A DNA stretch of 64,000 nucleotides from Cyanobacteria bacterium UBA6446 (GCA_002438405.1 DJOE01000023.1:62001-126000); one strand, 5' to 3'; positions 25,932 to 35,220 are shown, counted from the stretch's first letter. Numbers and translations: made by a program. The notes: a model not told the origin generated them from the sequence alone.

Positions 25932-26775
25932 TTTACATATTCACACATACTATTCTGACGGTGTATTTTCGCCGGAAAAGATTGTGGATACAGCAATTGA
26001 TGTCGGGTTGCAAGCAATAGCTATAACCGATCACGATAATGTTTTAGCTTATGATGTCGCCAAAAAACATATCAAAGACAATCACCTTGAAAACAAGATT
26101 GAAATAATCAAAGGTGTAGAAATCAATACTCTGTATAAAAACAATGAAGTCCATATTTTGGGCTATTTTATGAACACGGAAGATAAAGACTTTGTTGAAC
26201 TTTTAAAAGCTCAACAACAAGCCCGAATTAAACAAACAAAAGAAATCATTGCACTTCTTGCCAAAAAAGAAGGCATAAAAATTAAATTTGAAGATATTAA
26301 AAAACTTGTTGCAGAGGGCGGAAGTATAGGACGCCCACATATTGCAAGAGCAATTACTGCGGCAGGAGGAACGGCAAACGTTATGGATGCTTATGCAAAA
26401 TATATCCATGATGATTCGCCTGTTTATGTTCAAAGAAAAACCGTTTCACCATTTGATGCAGTTGAAATTATCTATGATGCAGGCGGAGTACCTGTTATTG
26501 CCCACCCGCACGACTTGGATATTGCTGAACCATTGATTAAAGAACTTATGAATTATGGTTTGAGAGGAATTGAAGCTTACCACAGAAAACATTCTCCTGC
26601 GTGTGTTGAATATTTCTCATCAATGGCTGAAAACCTTGGTTTGATAGTAACAGGAGGCTCTGATTTTCATACTCCGAATATTATGAACGGTCAAATTATA
26701 TTGGGTAAAAACTTCATTCCAGAATGGGTTTACCACAAACTTGTAGAAGAAAAAAAACGTATAGATATGGCATAA
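25921..26775 (+). CDS. PHP-domain phosphoesterase (RNase AM/YciV-like)
   Basis: A 284-residue PHP-domain hydrolase. All metal motifs are present: DLHIHTYYSDG, AITDHDN, IKGVEIN, GRPHIARA, IAHPHDLD and TGGSDFHT. This order is that of the YciV/RNase AM group, which removes phosphates from 3',5'-bisphosphonucleotides and trims short RNA 5' ends. ATG 25921 with AAAGGAAAG upstream is preferred over GTG 25915. Together with rny and ymdB it forms what looks like an RNA-turnover operon. Confidence 0.87.
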   Translation: MKTDLHIHTYYSDGVFSPEKIVDTAIDVGLQAIAITDHDNVLAYDVAKKHIKDNHLENKIEIIKGVEINTLYKNNEVHILGYFMNTEDKDFVELLKAQQQARIKQTKEIIALLAKKEGIKIKFEDIKKLVAEGGSIGRPHIARAITAAGGTANVMDAYAKYIHDDSPVYVQRKTVSPFDAVEIIYDAGGVPVIAHPHDLDIAEPLIKELMNYGLRGIEAYHRKHSPACVEYFSSMAENLGLIVTGGSDFHTPNIMNGQIILGKNFIPEWVYHKLVEEKKRIDMA

Positions 26776-26784
26776 GGAATAACC

Positions 26785-27420
26785 ATGAGAAAACGCTTTT
26801 GGAAAATTGAATACTCAATTACAATATTTGTTGTGTTTGGAATAATACTACTTCTTTTACCATCATCATTTATAACATCAAAAGAAGCAACTTATATAAC
26901 AAAATGGAATGACACTTATAACAAAGTCGACTACACATTTACAGCTATGAGTGCTCAGGCTGATGCAAATATTATAAAGAGTTTTCATAATGCAAAAACA
27001 AATGCTGAAAGAGAAAAACTGATGCTAAAGTTGGTTAAACCATATCTTAGAATTAATAGTGAAGATGAAGCTGCAAAATATCCTCAATACTATATGAATG
27101 GCTCAAAGATTCAATCATACGACTTATATTTCTTTGATAACTTGTACAACACCAAGAGTGGAACTGTTGTCGGCATCAAAGATATCAAAGACAAAGATGC
27201 TTACCACCCAGGATTTATTATGATGTTTGATATGAATGGTAAAAAAGGCCCCAACACTTGGGGAAAAGACATTTATGGCATAAATATCTATACAGATGGG
27301 AAGATAACACCTATCGGATCCGGTTGGGATATAAAAGATTTAAAAAATGATTGTTCAGAACACGGTACTGGTGTTTCTTGCTCATATTACTATAGAATAG
27401 GCGGAGAATTTAATGAATAA
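26785..27420 (+). CDS. Membrane-anchored protein with pilin-like C-terminal domain
   Basis: A 211-residue protein. A single N-terminal membrane segment (about 9-29, ITIFVVFGIILLLLPSS) follows a basic start, but the FTLAEV prepilin processing site found in the other family members is absent. The C-terminal half carries the signature shared by the five prepilins of this window: D-x-N-G, then PN-x-x-G-x-D near residue 157-164, a GKITPIGSG turn and a Cys pair near the end. It thus looks like a pseudopilin-type domain with an uncleaved anchor. AAGGA lies upstream; it follows the PHP gene by 9 bases and overlaps the next gene by 8. Confidence 0.75.
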   Translation: MRKRFWKIEYSITIFVVFGIILLLLPSSFITSKEATYITKWNDTYNKVDYTFTAMSAQADANIIKSFHNAKTNAEREKLMLKLVKPYLRINSEDEAAKYPQYYMNGSKIQSYDLYFFDNLYNTKSGTVVGIKDIKDKDAYHPGFIMMFDMNGKKGPNTWGKDIYGINIYTDGKITPIGSGWDIKDLKNDCSEHGTGVSCSYYYRIGGEFNE

Positions 27421-28012
27421 TAATGACGTAAAAAGAGTTTGCGTATTCGCTTCATCTTCAAACTTTTTAAATGAAGTTTATTATAAAGATGCGAAAGAAC
27501 TCGGAAAACTTCTTGGACAAAACGGTTATGACATTGTTTACGGTGGAAGTAATTTGGGTTTGATGTGGGCTTGCGCATCACAAGTTAAAGAATTTGGCGG
27601 GAAAGTTACAGGTGTAATGCCTGAAAAACTTCACAACATGGGAGTTTTCACAAAAGGTTGTGATGAATTTATAATTACAGCTGGTATGAGAGAAAGAAAA
27701 GCTAAGATTGATGAAATTTCTGATGCAGTGATTACATTAGCCGGAGGTTTTGGAACATTGGAAGAAATTTCTGAAATGATTGTTCAAAAGCAACTTGGAT
27801 ATAACAAAAAGCCAATAATCATATTAAACACTAACGGTTTTTATGATAAATTGAATGAATTTTTTGAAGAGATAATAGAAGAAAAATTTGCGAATAAAAA
27901 TATGAGAAGAATTTATTATATAGCTCAAACTCCGCAAGATGCAATTGATTATCTAAAAAATTACAAACCGTCTGAGCTAGATGTCGATAAAAATGCAATT
28001 TATGCAAGGTAA
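27413..28012 (+). CDS. LOG-family Rossmann-fold nucleoside 5'-monophosphate hydrolase
   Basis: A 199-residue LOG-family protein (TIGR00730 type). Signatures are VCVFASSSN, YGGSNLGLMWACA, the MRERK block and AGGFGTLEEISEM, where the common PGG is AGG here. LOG proteins release the base from nucleoside monophosphates (cytokinin activation in plants); bacterial substrates vary. GGAG precedes the ATG inside the upstream gene, with which it overlaps by 8 bases. A terminator follows. Confidence 0.88.
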   Translation: MNNNDVKRVCVFASSSNFLNEVYYKDAKELGKLLGQNGYDIVYGGSNLGLMWACASQVKEFGGKVTGVMPEKLHNMGVFTKGCDEFIITAGMRERKAKIDEISDAVITLAGGFGTLEEISEMIVQKQLGYNKKPIIILNTNGFYDKLNEFFEEIIEEKFANKNMRRIYYIAQTPQDAIDYLKNYKPSELDVDKNAIYAR

Positions 28013-28032
28013 AATCAAATTTAAAATTTATC

Positions 28033-28065
28033 AAAAACAACAATCAATAATTGGTTGTTGTTTTT
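28033..28065. terminator. Bidirectional terminator after the LOG gene
   Basis: AAAAACAACAATC pairs with GGTTGTTGTTTTT (one G-T pair) around AATAATT. The T-run overlaps the stop codon of the convergent AbrB-like gene. Confidence 0.85.
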
Positions 28066-28228
28066 ATTTGTCTTCATCATTATTTTCAGCTTTAGTAATT
28101 TTTATAGTGCTATTTTCAACTTGAATTTTCAACATATCTTCTTCAGGATTTACATCAATAAGTTCAAGAAGTGTTTTTGGCATAAATAAAGCCCAACCAC
28201 TACCAGAGCGAGAAAGTTTTTTCTTCAT
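28064..28228 (-). CDS. Small AbrB/MazE-like DNA-binding protein
   Basis: A 54-residue protein translated from ATG 28228 with GGAG ten bases upstream. The sequence KKKLSRSGSGWALFMPKTLLE, then NPEEDML and VENSTIKITK, follows the swapped-hairpin SpoVT-AbrB fold of MazE antitoxins and AbrB regulators. No toxin gene adjoins it: the neighbour on one side is the LOG gene, on the other a divergent prepilin gene starting 113 bases away. By analogy with the three Xre-type regulators facing other prepilins here, it probably controls that gene and itself. Confidence 0.78.
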   Translation of the reverse strand: MKKKLSRSGSGWALFMPKTLLELIDVNPEEDMLKIQVENSTIKITKAENNDEDK

Positions 28229-28263
28229 CTATTATATCTCCATGTCTTTATATATATAATCAC

Positions 28264-28292
28264 TTTACAAAATTTATGAAATATAATATACT
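28264..28292 (+). promoter_or_regulatory. Promoter of prepilin gene at 28342
   Basis: TTTACA and TATACT separated by exactly 17 bases in the region between the AbrB-like gene and the divergent prepilin gene. An AT-only palindrome (TTATATATATAA, 28248-28259) lies just upstream. Confidence 0.55.
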
Positions 28293-28341
28293 TTTATAAA
28301 ATACTGATATTATCATGATTTAATAAGAGATAAGGAGAAAC

Positions 28342-29190
28342 ATGAACAACAAGAAACATGTCTTTACGAGGAATAAACAACGTCATTCTGAGGGAACAAT
28401 GATTAAAAAGAAAAATAAAATGAAATCACTTACAGACTTATCCACTTATCAACATATAGACCTATTCACCTCACACCATTCACCTTTCACTCGTAAATGT
28501 GCATTTACATTGGCAGAGGTATTAATCACCCTTGGTGTAATTGGAGTAGTTGCAGCAATGACTATTCCTACACTTATGGCAAAGATTAATCATATAAAAC
28601 TTAAATCTCAGTTCAAAGAGGGATATGCCATTTTATCTCAAGCAGTCAAAATGGCAAACGATGATGGTTGGCAAATTCAATCTGCAGAATCAGCTAAAAA
28701 TTTTATGAATTATTTCAAAGGTGCAACATTGTGCAACGATAAAGATAAAAATTCAACACACTGTATTGGAAGAACAGAAAAAGATGATAATAACTCCGTT
28801 TCTGTCACGAATAGAGATTACAAATACACAAATTATGCTAAGAATTCAAAATATGTGCAAACAAATGCATTTGATGATTTTCAATTTTATCTTCCAAATA
28901 ATATGCTGATAATAATTGATATGAATATTGATTCGTGGGGAACTTATTTAATCACAATCGACATTAATGGTAAAAGTGGAAAACCAAATGCATTGGGGCA
29001 TGATGTTTTTACTTTTGGACTTAAAGAATCTGAGAAAACTGGAGGTTATGAACTTGTACCAATGGGTGCAGATGGAACATATTTTTCCAGAGAAGGATAT
29101 TGTTCGAAAAGTTCAACAAGTGGGTATAATGGGTTAGGTTGTACGTATTATGCCGTTCAAGATGAAACATATTTTGACAAACTACCATAA
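28342..29190 (+). CDS. Type IV prepilin-like protein with unusually long leader
   Basis: A 282-residue prepilin-like protein. The processing site is RKCA/FTLAEVLITLGVIG, so the leader has 54 residues, against 4-20 in its paralogues. The ribosome site AAGGAG six bases before ATG 28342 supports this start. The leader contains SPFT, encoded by a DNA repeat that also occurs in non-coding sequence. The mature part has the hydrophobic helix, a variable middle, and the family signature INGKSGKPNALGHDVFTF near residue 217, with Cys near the end. Prepilin peptidase would cleave it; it may form a minor pilin or pseudopilin. No assembly genes are nearby. Divergent from the AbrB-like gene. Confidence 0.88.
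   Translation: MNNKKHVFTRNKQRHSEGTMIKKKNKMKSLTDLSTYQHIDLFTSHHSPFTRKCAFTLAEVLITLGVIGVVAAMTIPTLMAKINHIKLKSQFKEGYAILSQAVKMANDDGWQIQSAESAKNFMNYFKGATLCNDKDKNSTHCIGRTEKDDNNSVSVTNRDYKYTNYAKNSKYVQTNAFDDFQFYLPNNMLIIIDMNIDSWGTYLITIDINGKSGKPNALGHDVFTFGLKESEKTGGYELVPMGADGTYFSREGYCSKSSTSGYNGLGCTYYAVQDETYFDKLP
28477..28491 (+). repeat. CATTCACCTTTCACT repeat inside prepilin leader
   Basis: The bases encode part of the prepilin leader (HSPFT). Near-copies are non-coding at 21799 and 49089. Confidence 0.45.
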
Positions 29191-29205
29191 TTTTAGCCTT
29201 TGTAG

Positions 29206-29220
29206 TAGAATAATTGTATG
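29206..29220 (+). promoter_or_regulatory. -10-like box six bases before tsaD ATG
   Basis: TAGAAT (29206-29211), six bases, ATG 29218. No ribosome site is visible. Confidence 0.35.
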
Positions 29221-30285
29221 GAAAAGAAAACTTTATTTAGCGAAAAGACAGTCAAGATTGGTCCGGATTCCGGATACGATAATTATATTATGGCAATTGA
29301 ATCAAGTTGTGATGAAACAGCTTGTGCAATTGTCAAAAATGGTAGAGAAGTCATTGCAAATGTTGTTGCTTCACAAATCAAAACTCACGCAAAATTTGGA
29401 GGTGTAATACCAGAGATTGCTGCAAGAGAACACATGGACGCAATAAATATTATTGTTCAAGAAGCATTTGATCAATCAGGTTTGAAACCGGAACAAATAA
29501 CAGCATTTGCCGGAACAGTTGGTCCAGGACTAGTAGGGTGTTTACTTGTTGGACTTAATGCTGCTAAAACTTTAGCTTTAGTACATGACAAACCTTTCAT
29601 TGGGGTTAACCACTTGAATGCACACCTTTGCGCTAATTATATTGACACAGACATCAAACCTCCTTTCATGGCTTTGCTTGTAAGTGGTGGACATACTCAA
29701 ATTATTGATGTTGAATCTTATTCAAAACAAACAATCTTAGGTGAAACAATTGATGATGCAGTTGGAGAGGCTTATGATAAAGTGGCAAGACTTATCGGTT
29801 TGCCTTACCCAGGAGGTCCAAGACTAGATAAGTTGGCGCAATTAGGGAATCCTAAAGCATACCAATTGCCGGAGGGAAAAGTTGACGGCTACAATTTCAG
29901 TTTCAGTGGACTTAAAACGGCGGTTTTACGATTAGTTAAATCCTTAAAAGCTGAGTATTGTAATGATGAAAATCCTGAACTTCCAGAAAATATTGTTCAA
30001 GATATTTGTGCAAGTTTTCAAGAAGATGTTTCAAAAACTTTGGTTAAAAAATTAAGAAAAGCAGTCGAAAAACGAGGCTATAACCAAGTTGTCATTGCAG
30101 GTGGAGTTGCTGCTAATTCTGAAATCAGAAAGAAAGTTTTTGACTTGGAAAAAGACGGTTATAGAGTTAACGCACCAGCAATGAAATATTGCACAGATAA
30201 TGCTGCTATGGTTGCTTCTTGTGCTTATTTCAACACAAATACATTTGATGATATTGATGTTGAAGTATTTTCAAGAGTTAAATAA
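29218..30285 (+). CDS. tsaD: tRNA t6A37 threonylcarbamoyltransferase TsaD
   Basis: TsaD transfers threonylcarbamoyl to A37 of ANN-decoding tRNAs with TsaB and TsaE. Family signatures: IESSCDETACAIV, IPEIAAREH, the metal-binding NHLNAHLCANY, VSGGHTQII and GGVAANSEIR. The 355-residue chain has about 24 residues before the usual MAIESSCDE start; ATG 29290 is a possible shorter start, but the -10 box before 29218 favours the long form. Its stop nearly touches the stop of the convergent HTH gene. Confidence 0.96.
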   Translation: MEKKTLFSEKTVKIGPDSGYDNYIMAIESSCDETACAIVKNGREVIANVVASQIKTHAKFGGVIPEIAAREHMDAINIIVQEAFDQSGLKPEQITAFAGTVGPGLVGCLLVGLNAAKTLALVHDKPFIGVNHLNAHLCANYIDTDIKPPFMALLVSGGHTQIIDVESYSKQTILGETIDDAVGEAYDKVARLIGLPYPGGPRLDKLAQLGNPKAYQLPEGKVDGYNFSFSGLKTAVLRLVKSLKAEYCNDENPELPENIVQDICASFQEDVSKTLVKKLRKAVEKRGYNQVVIAGGVAANSEIRKKVFDLEKDGYRVNAPAMKYCTDNAAMVASCAYFNTNTFDDIDVEVFSRVK

Positions 30286-30286
30286 A

Positions 30287-30604
30287 TTAATTTAATAAAC
30301 ATCTGACAATTTTATATGCCATAATTAAATTCGAATCATTTAATTTATCAATATTTTTTATGAGTTCTTGTTTTAAATCTTTTGTTAAATCTAAATGGTC
30401 AAAGTCAATTAATTCTTCAAATTTCAAATCAAAAGTATTTAAAAGAGCAATTATTGTTTCAAAAGATGGATAGTGTTTACCCGTTTCAAGTTTACTAAGT
30501 TGACGGGGTTCAATATTTAATTTTTCAGAAAGAAAATCCTGAGTATATCCTCTTTCCTTTCTTAACTCTCTAATTCGTTGACCTAATAATATCTTTTTAT
30601 CCAC
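30287..30604 (-). CDS. Xre-family HTH regulator
   Basis: A 105-residue protein with an N-terminal Cro/C1-type helix-turn-helix: RIRELRKERGYTQDFLSEKL, then IEPRQLSKLETGKHYPS, followed by an acidic helical tail. It starts at GTG 30604 with AAGGAC upstream. It is convergent with tsaD and faces the prepilin gene at 30779 across 174 bases containing a palindrome over the -35 box. Likely a repressor of itself and the prepilin. Confidence 0.88.
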   Translation of the reverse strand: MDKKILLGQRIRELRKERGYTQDFLSEKLNIEPRQLSKLETGKHYPSFETIIALLNTFDLKFEELIDFDHLDLTKDLKQELIKNIDKLNDSNLIMAYKIVRCLLN

Positions 30605-30690
30605 ATTTATGTCCTTTTTAATATGATAGCGGTTATTATTATATTTTTACAGGAAGTTTTTGACTATTTTTATTTAATTATTAGATATTA

Positions 30691-30722
30691 ATATTGACAT
30701 ATATCAACATATATGACATAAT
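30691..30722 (+). promoter_or_regulatory. Promoter and operator of prepilin gene at 30779
   Basis: TTGACA (30694-30699), 17 bases, CATAAT (30717-30722). The inverted repeat ATATTGA-CATATA-TCAACAT (30691-30710) overlaps the -35 box and is a good candidate site for the facing Xre regulator. GTTGATATA on its minus strand recurs between the regulator and prepilin at 41971. Confidence 0.6.
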
Positions 30723-30778
30723 TATGAAATAAAATAGATGTTTACGACTATTTAATTAAGGAGCTATTAGATTAAAGA

Positions 30779-31501
30779 ATGGAAAAAACATTTACAAAAT
30801 TTTCTAAAAAGGAATATGCCTTTACTTTAGCAGAGATACTGATTACTCTTGGCATAATTGGAATTGTTGCAGCAATGACTATTCCTACACTAATTTCAAA
30901 TTATCAAAAACAACAAACAGTCGTAAAATTAAAAGAAACATATTCACAACTTGCACAAGCAATAAAAATGTCTGAGTATGATAATGGAGAGTTATCTGGC
31001 TGGGATTTGGATGGTGCTAACTGGTTTGACAAATATTTAGCAAAATATTTAAAAGGCTCAGAAGAAGATTGGAAAGTTACGAAATCAACACCCTACAAGG
31101 AAACATCAGGGGAAAAAGAAACAGGACTTGCTATCCTTACTAATGACAGTACTTCATTTGTACTATTAAATGGTGTTCAAATATTGACACTTAAAGGGGC
31201 TTCCAATGACTTTAAAAATAGAAGAGGCATACTAATTGACATAAATGGAGCAAAGACAAAACCTAACAAATTGGGGAGAGATGCTTTTTACTTCGTTATT
31301 TCAAATGAATATGGACTAATACCAGTAGGGAAATATAAAACGTCAGAATGCACACCCCCTATAAATGGGAACCCAGGAAGAGATTACCTGAAGAATACGA
31401 CCTGTCTTCGTTATGCCTGTAACAAGGAGAGTCGAGGATTATACTGTGCAGCACTAATTATCACCGATGGTTGGACGATAGCCAAGGACTATCCATGGTA
31501 A
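30779..31501 (+). CDS. Type IV prepilin-like protein
   Basis: A 240-residue prepilin-like protein with a 14-residue leader (KKEYA/FTLAEILITLGIIG), hydrophobic helix to about residue 40, and the shared signature INGAKTKPNKLGRDAFYF near residue 155. The C-terminus, with four Cys and ending TDGWTIAKDYPW, is nearly the same as that of the prepilin at 47256, showing they are recent paralogues. Expected product: a minor pilin or pseudopilin processed by prepilin peptidase. It faces an Xre regulator gene and no assembly genes adjoin. Confidence 0.88.
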   Translation: MEKTFTKFSKKEYAFTLAEILITLGIIGIVAAMTIPTLISNYQKQQTVVKLKETYSQLAQAIKMSEYDNGELSGWDLDGANWFDKYLAKYLKGSEEDWKVTKSTPYKETSGEKETGLAILTNDSTSFVLLNGVQILTLKGASNDFKNRRGILIDINGAKTKPNKLGRDAFYFVISNEYGLIPVGKYKTSECTPPINGNPGRDYLKNTTCLRYACNKESRGLYCAALIITDGWTIAKDYPW

Positions 31502-31642
31502 TAGTTACACCCATCACCGGCAAACAGCTTTACCATCAAAAAGGAAATCCTTTTAGGAACTTTTATTGTTCCCGAGCTTGAACCTTAACCGATTACAAAT
31601 ATATTATAAGATATTTTTCAATATTTGAAAAGTCCGTATTTT

Positions 31643-31670
31643 TACGTAGGTGATTTGACCTACGTATTTT
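31643..31670 (+). terminator. Probable terminator downstream of prepilin at 30779
   Basis: TACGTAGGT and ACCTACGTA pair perfectly around GATTTG and are followed by four T. It lies 140 bases after the prepilin stop. The intervening stretch has two further small inverted repeats (AAAAGGA/TCCTTTT and GGAAC/GTTCC) but no gene that I can support. Confidence 0.7.
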
Positions 31671-31690
31671 ATGCATTTATTACAGTATAA

Positions 31691-31725
31691 AAAACGGGCT
31701 TAAACAAATTGTTTAAGCCCGTTTT
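31691..31725. terminator. gap terminator
   Basis: A perfect 15-bp stem (AAAACGGGCTTAAAC and complement) around five bases, with A/T runs on both sides. It directly follows the gap gene on the minus strand and may work in both directions. Confidence 0.9.
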
Positions 31726-31750
31726 CAAGTTTATTAAAAAATTATAAAAA

Positions 31751-32761
<1,011 letters not shown>

Positions 32762-32806
32762 TTACTCCTTCTTATTGTGTAACATTTACTACTACATAAC
32801 ATGCCG

Positions 32807-32835
32807 ATATTATCATCAACAAAAAAACTAATCAA
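32807..32835 (-). promoter_or_regulatory. gap promoter
   Basis: On the minus strand TTGATT and TAATAT are 17 bases apart, about 50 bases upstream of the gap ATG, which has a GGAG ribosome site. Confidence 0.6.
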
Positions 32836-32961
32836 GTGGACTAACCAGTTAAATAATTAAGAAATAATTAAGGTTTGTAAATTAAAATTAATATTCTTAG
32901 CAAAAATAAAGATTTACGACTTTTAAACCAAAAACAATAATGTAGAAAGTAGGTATTTTAT

Positions 32962-33537
32962 ATGGCTTTAAATATTGGAAAACTAACAGGATACACTTCA
33001 TCAGGTTCTCAAATATTCCAAAAAATGGATAAAGGAACTAGAATTATTACAACAATGACAAAAGATGGAAATCCATTACAAGAAATCAGATTAAAATCTG
33101 TTAACAATGATATTCAAGGTGCAATGGTAAAAGTTAGAGATTTTCGTACAGGTTTAGCTAGAGAATACTCTGACCTTACAGATTTGAAATCAGATGACAA
33201 ATTCAGATCAGTAGTTAAAAGATTTATTGATAAAATCGGGAACAAAATCAGAATTGCCGTAACAAAAAGTAAAAATGGTAAAAAAATTGAAGTCGCTCAA
33301 AACTATGAAAAAGCAAATGGCGAAGAATTCTGGTTAACAAGAAATATTGACAAATCAAAAGGTAATAAAATTGCAACTTTTGATGAATTTGAAACTTCAA
33401 GTTGGACAAAACCAAATGGAGAAAGACTTAGCGGTCTATACCAACGAGAAGCAACATTTGATGGGGCCGGCAAAGCAACTTTTGAAAGAACTTTTGGCGA
33501 CATCGACACCCTACCAAACTTAAAAGAACTTATATAA
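32962..33537 (+). CDS. Unknown 191-residue soluble protein
   Basis: Not recognised. The chain begins MALNIGKLTGYTSSGSQIFQKMD, is Lys/Thr-rich and seems to consist of beta-strand repeats with turns (RIAVTKSKNGKKIEVAQNY). No signal peptide, membrane segment or Cys was seen. It has its own terminator at 33570, and is divergent from gap. It reads like a cytoplasmic or leaderless-secreted structural protein, but no function can be given. Confidence 0.75.
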   Translation: MALNIGKLTGYTSSGSQIFQKMDKGTRIITTMTKDGNPLQEIRLKSVNNDIQGAMVKVRDFRTGLAREYSDLTDLKSDDKFRSVVKRFIDKIGNKIRIAVTKSKNGKKIEVAQNYEKANGEEFWLTRNIDKSKGNKIATFDEFETSSWTKPNGERLSGLYQREATFDGAGKATFERTFGDIDTLPNLKELI

Positions 33538-33569
33538 CCTAATAATGGATAACATTAAATAAACAAAGG

Positions 33570-33598
33570 GAGAATCTTAGCAATAAGGTTCTCTTTTT
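33570..33598 (+). terminator. Terminator of the gene at 32962
   Basis: GAGAATCTT pairs with AAGGTTCTC (G-T pair) around six bases, then TTTTT. Confidence 0.85.
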
Positions 33599-34072
33599 GC
33601 TATTCCTTGTTAGCTTTTTCTTTTTGATTTTGATGCAAAAAGGTGCTACACACGTAGCTTTATTACCAACAATTGTAAAATTGGAAAATATTCTAAAAAA
33701 AAAAATTGACCAAATAGCTCGAGTTATCAAGAGCAAAGCCCCCGAACCCCTGTTGGCTATTTGTACTCGCATTAAACAACTCATACTTAAATATTTTACC
33801 CTACGCTCATGTGCTGTTATCTAATATGACGATTATAAAAATCTTATTGCCGTGTAATCACATTTGTTCCCTTTATTCGTTCTCCTTAAAAATCAAAACA
33901 TTAAGTTTTGTAACAAAATAAAAAAGATATAGCAATTATATACTCTAAAAATACTTTATATAAATGTAAGCGATAAGCAAACAATAAAAAAGATTAAATA
34001 AACACGAGACATAAATTATACACTACCTACTACACACTAACCTTCTACACACGAGGAATTGAAAAAAATTCC

Positions 34073-34102
34073 AAACTCTTTCGAAAGAAAGGGTTTTTTT
34101 TT
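34073..34102 (+). terminator. Strong terminator without an assigned upstream gene
   Basis: AAACTCTTTC and GAAAGGGTTT pair around GAAA (one G-T-type position) and run into nine T. A smaller hairpin GGAATT/AATTCC precedes it. The nearest plus-strand CDS ends 535 bases upstream and already has a terminator. Confidence 0.75.
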
Positions 34103-34176
34103 GCCTATTTTATTCTTTTAATTCTTTCTCAAATTTTAAAGTATAACCAAGAATTTTAGCAAAGAATTTCATTTCG

Positions 34177-35220
34177 TCATACTTTTACATAATTTACAAG
34201 AATATCGGGAGGGAAAAACTCAACACTGTCAAATTTTAGATTTGTGCAATTTGATATTCTTTCTACATCTTTTCCATAAAAACAAGACTTTCCATTATTA
34301 TCACCCAGAATTTTCGGGGCAACGAAATGATAAAGCCTATCAACATAAGGTAAAAAACTTCCGTTTAATTTTCCCCCAGCTTCAACCAAAACACTCGTAA
34401 TGCCAAGTTCATACAATTTGTCTAAAATAAATTCTATATCAAGTCCATTATTTAGAGTTGGAGCATAAATATATTGAATATTATCATTTGCTAAATTTGA
34501 TTGATTTTTCAACGAATGAAACACTAAAATTTTTCCTTGTTTATAAATTGTCATTTGCGGATTTGTTTTTAATTTCCTATCTAAAATAACTTTGCATTTA
34601 TGTTCCATTGTCGGATTATCGGTCAAAACAGTTGAAGATGATGTAAGAATTGCATCATATCGTTTTCTGATATTTCGGACTTCAACTCTTGCAGAATTTG
34701 AAGTTATCCATTTTGAATCGTTTGTTGAAGTTGCAATTTTTCCATCTATTGTTGTTGCTGCTTTTAGTGCAACAAATGTTTTGTGCTCAACTTGATTTTT
34801 TATAAAAATTTCGTTTAATTTTTTACATTCATCTTCTAAAACCGGTCCAATAACTTCAATTTCTGCATCAATCAGTTTTTTTAAGCCATTTCCTGCAACA
34901 ATCGGGTTAACATCTTTCATTCCATAAACAACTCGTTTTACTCCTTTTTTAATAATCAAATCAGCACACGGTGGAGTTTTGCCATAATGAGAACAAGGTT
35001 CAAGGTTTACAACTAATGTGCAATTGTTTGCATTATCAAGTTTTAATAACGCATCTCGTTCTGCATGATTTTCTCCACATTTTTTGTGGTAACCGGTTGA
35101 AATAATTTCACCAGAGTCATTTAATACAACACAACCAACAAGCGGGTTTGGAGATGTTTCGCCTTGAGCTTGTTTTGCTAATTCTATGCACTTTTTCATT
35201 AAGGAGTCATATTGTTTCAT
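34177..35220 (-). CDS. ribD: Bifunctional riboflavin biosynthesis deaminase/reductase
   Basis: RibD deaminates and then reduces the pyrimidine intermediate of riboflavin synthesis. The N-terminal zinc deaminase has HAERDALL and EPCSHYGKTPPCADLI; the C-terminal reductase has AATTIDGKIATSTNDSKWI and LVEAGGKLNGSFL near the end. 347 residues is normal. TAAAAT lies six bases before the ATG and no ribosome site is seen. No other rib genes are in the window. Confidence 0.96.
   Translation of the reverse strand: MKQYDSLMKKCIELAKQAQGETSPNPLVGCVVLNDSGEIISTGYHKKCGENHAERDALLKLDNANNCTLVVNLEPCSHYGKTPPCADLIIKKGVKRVVYGMKDVNPIVAGNGLKKLIDAEIEVIGPVLEDECKKLNEIFIKNQVEHKTFVALKAATTIDGKIATSTNDSKWITSNSARVEVRNIRKRYDAILTSSSTVLTDNPTMEHKCKVILDRKLKTNPQMTIYKQGKILVFHSLKNQSNLANDNIQYIYAPTLNNGLDIEFILDKLYELGITSVLVEAGGKLNGSFLPYVDRLYHFVAPKILGDNNGKSCFYGKDVERISNCTNLKFDSVEFFPPDILVNYVKV

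Larger units (their letters stand above)
33538..34176. other. Non-coding stretch between the unknown gene at 32962 and ribD
   Basis: This 639-base region holds the terminator of the upstream gene (33570), an AT-rich middle with no ORF I can support, and a second strong terminator at 34073 that does not belong to any visible plus-strand gene. The part before that terminator is poor in structure and rich in CTACACAC-like runs. A small RNA ending at 34102 is possible. Confidence 0.6.

Noticed and set aside
28064..28228. AbrB/MazE-like gene as antitoxin of a toxin-antitoxin pair
   Set aside because: No toxin-like gene lies next to it; the neighbours are a LOG hydrolase (convergent) and a prepilin (divergent).
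29174..29211. TTGACA at 29174 as the -35 box of tsaD
   Set aside because: It is 26 bases from the TAGAAT box, too far for a sigma70 promoter; only the -10-like element is kept.
33597..33824. 75-codon open frame on the plus strand after the gene at 32962
   Set aside because: It begins inside the terminator of the upstream gene, has no ribosome site, and its composition is that of random AT-rich sequence.
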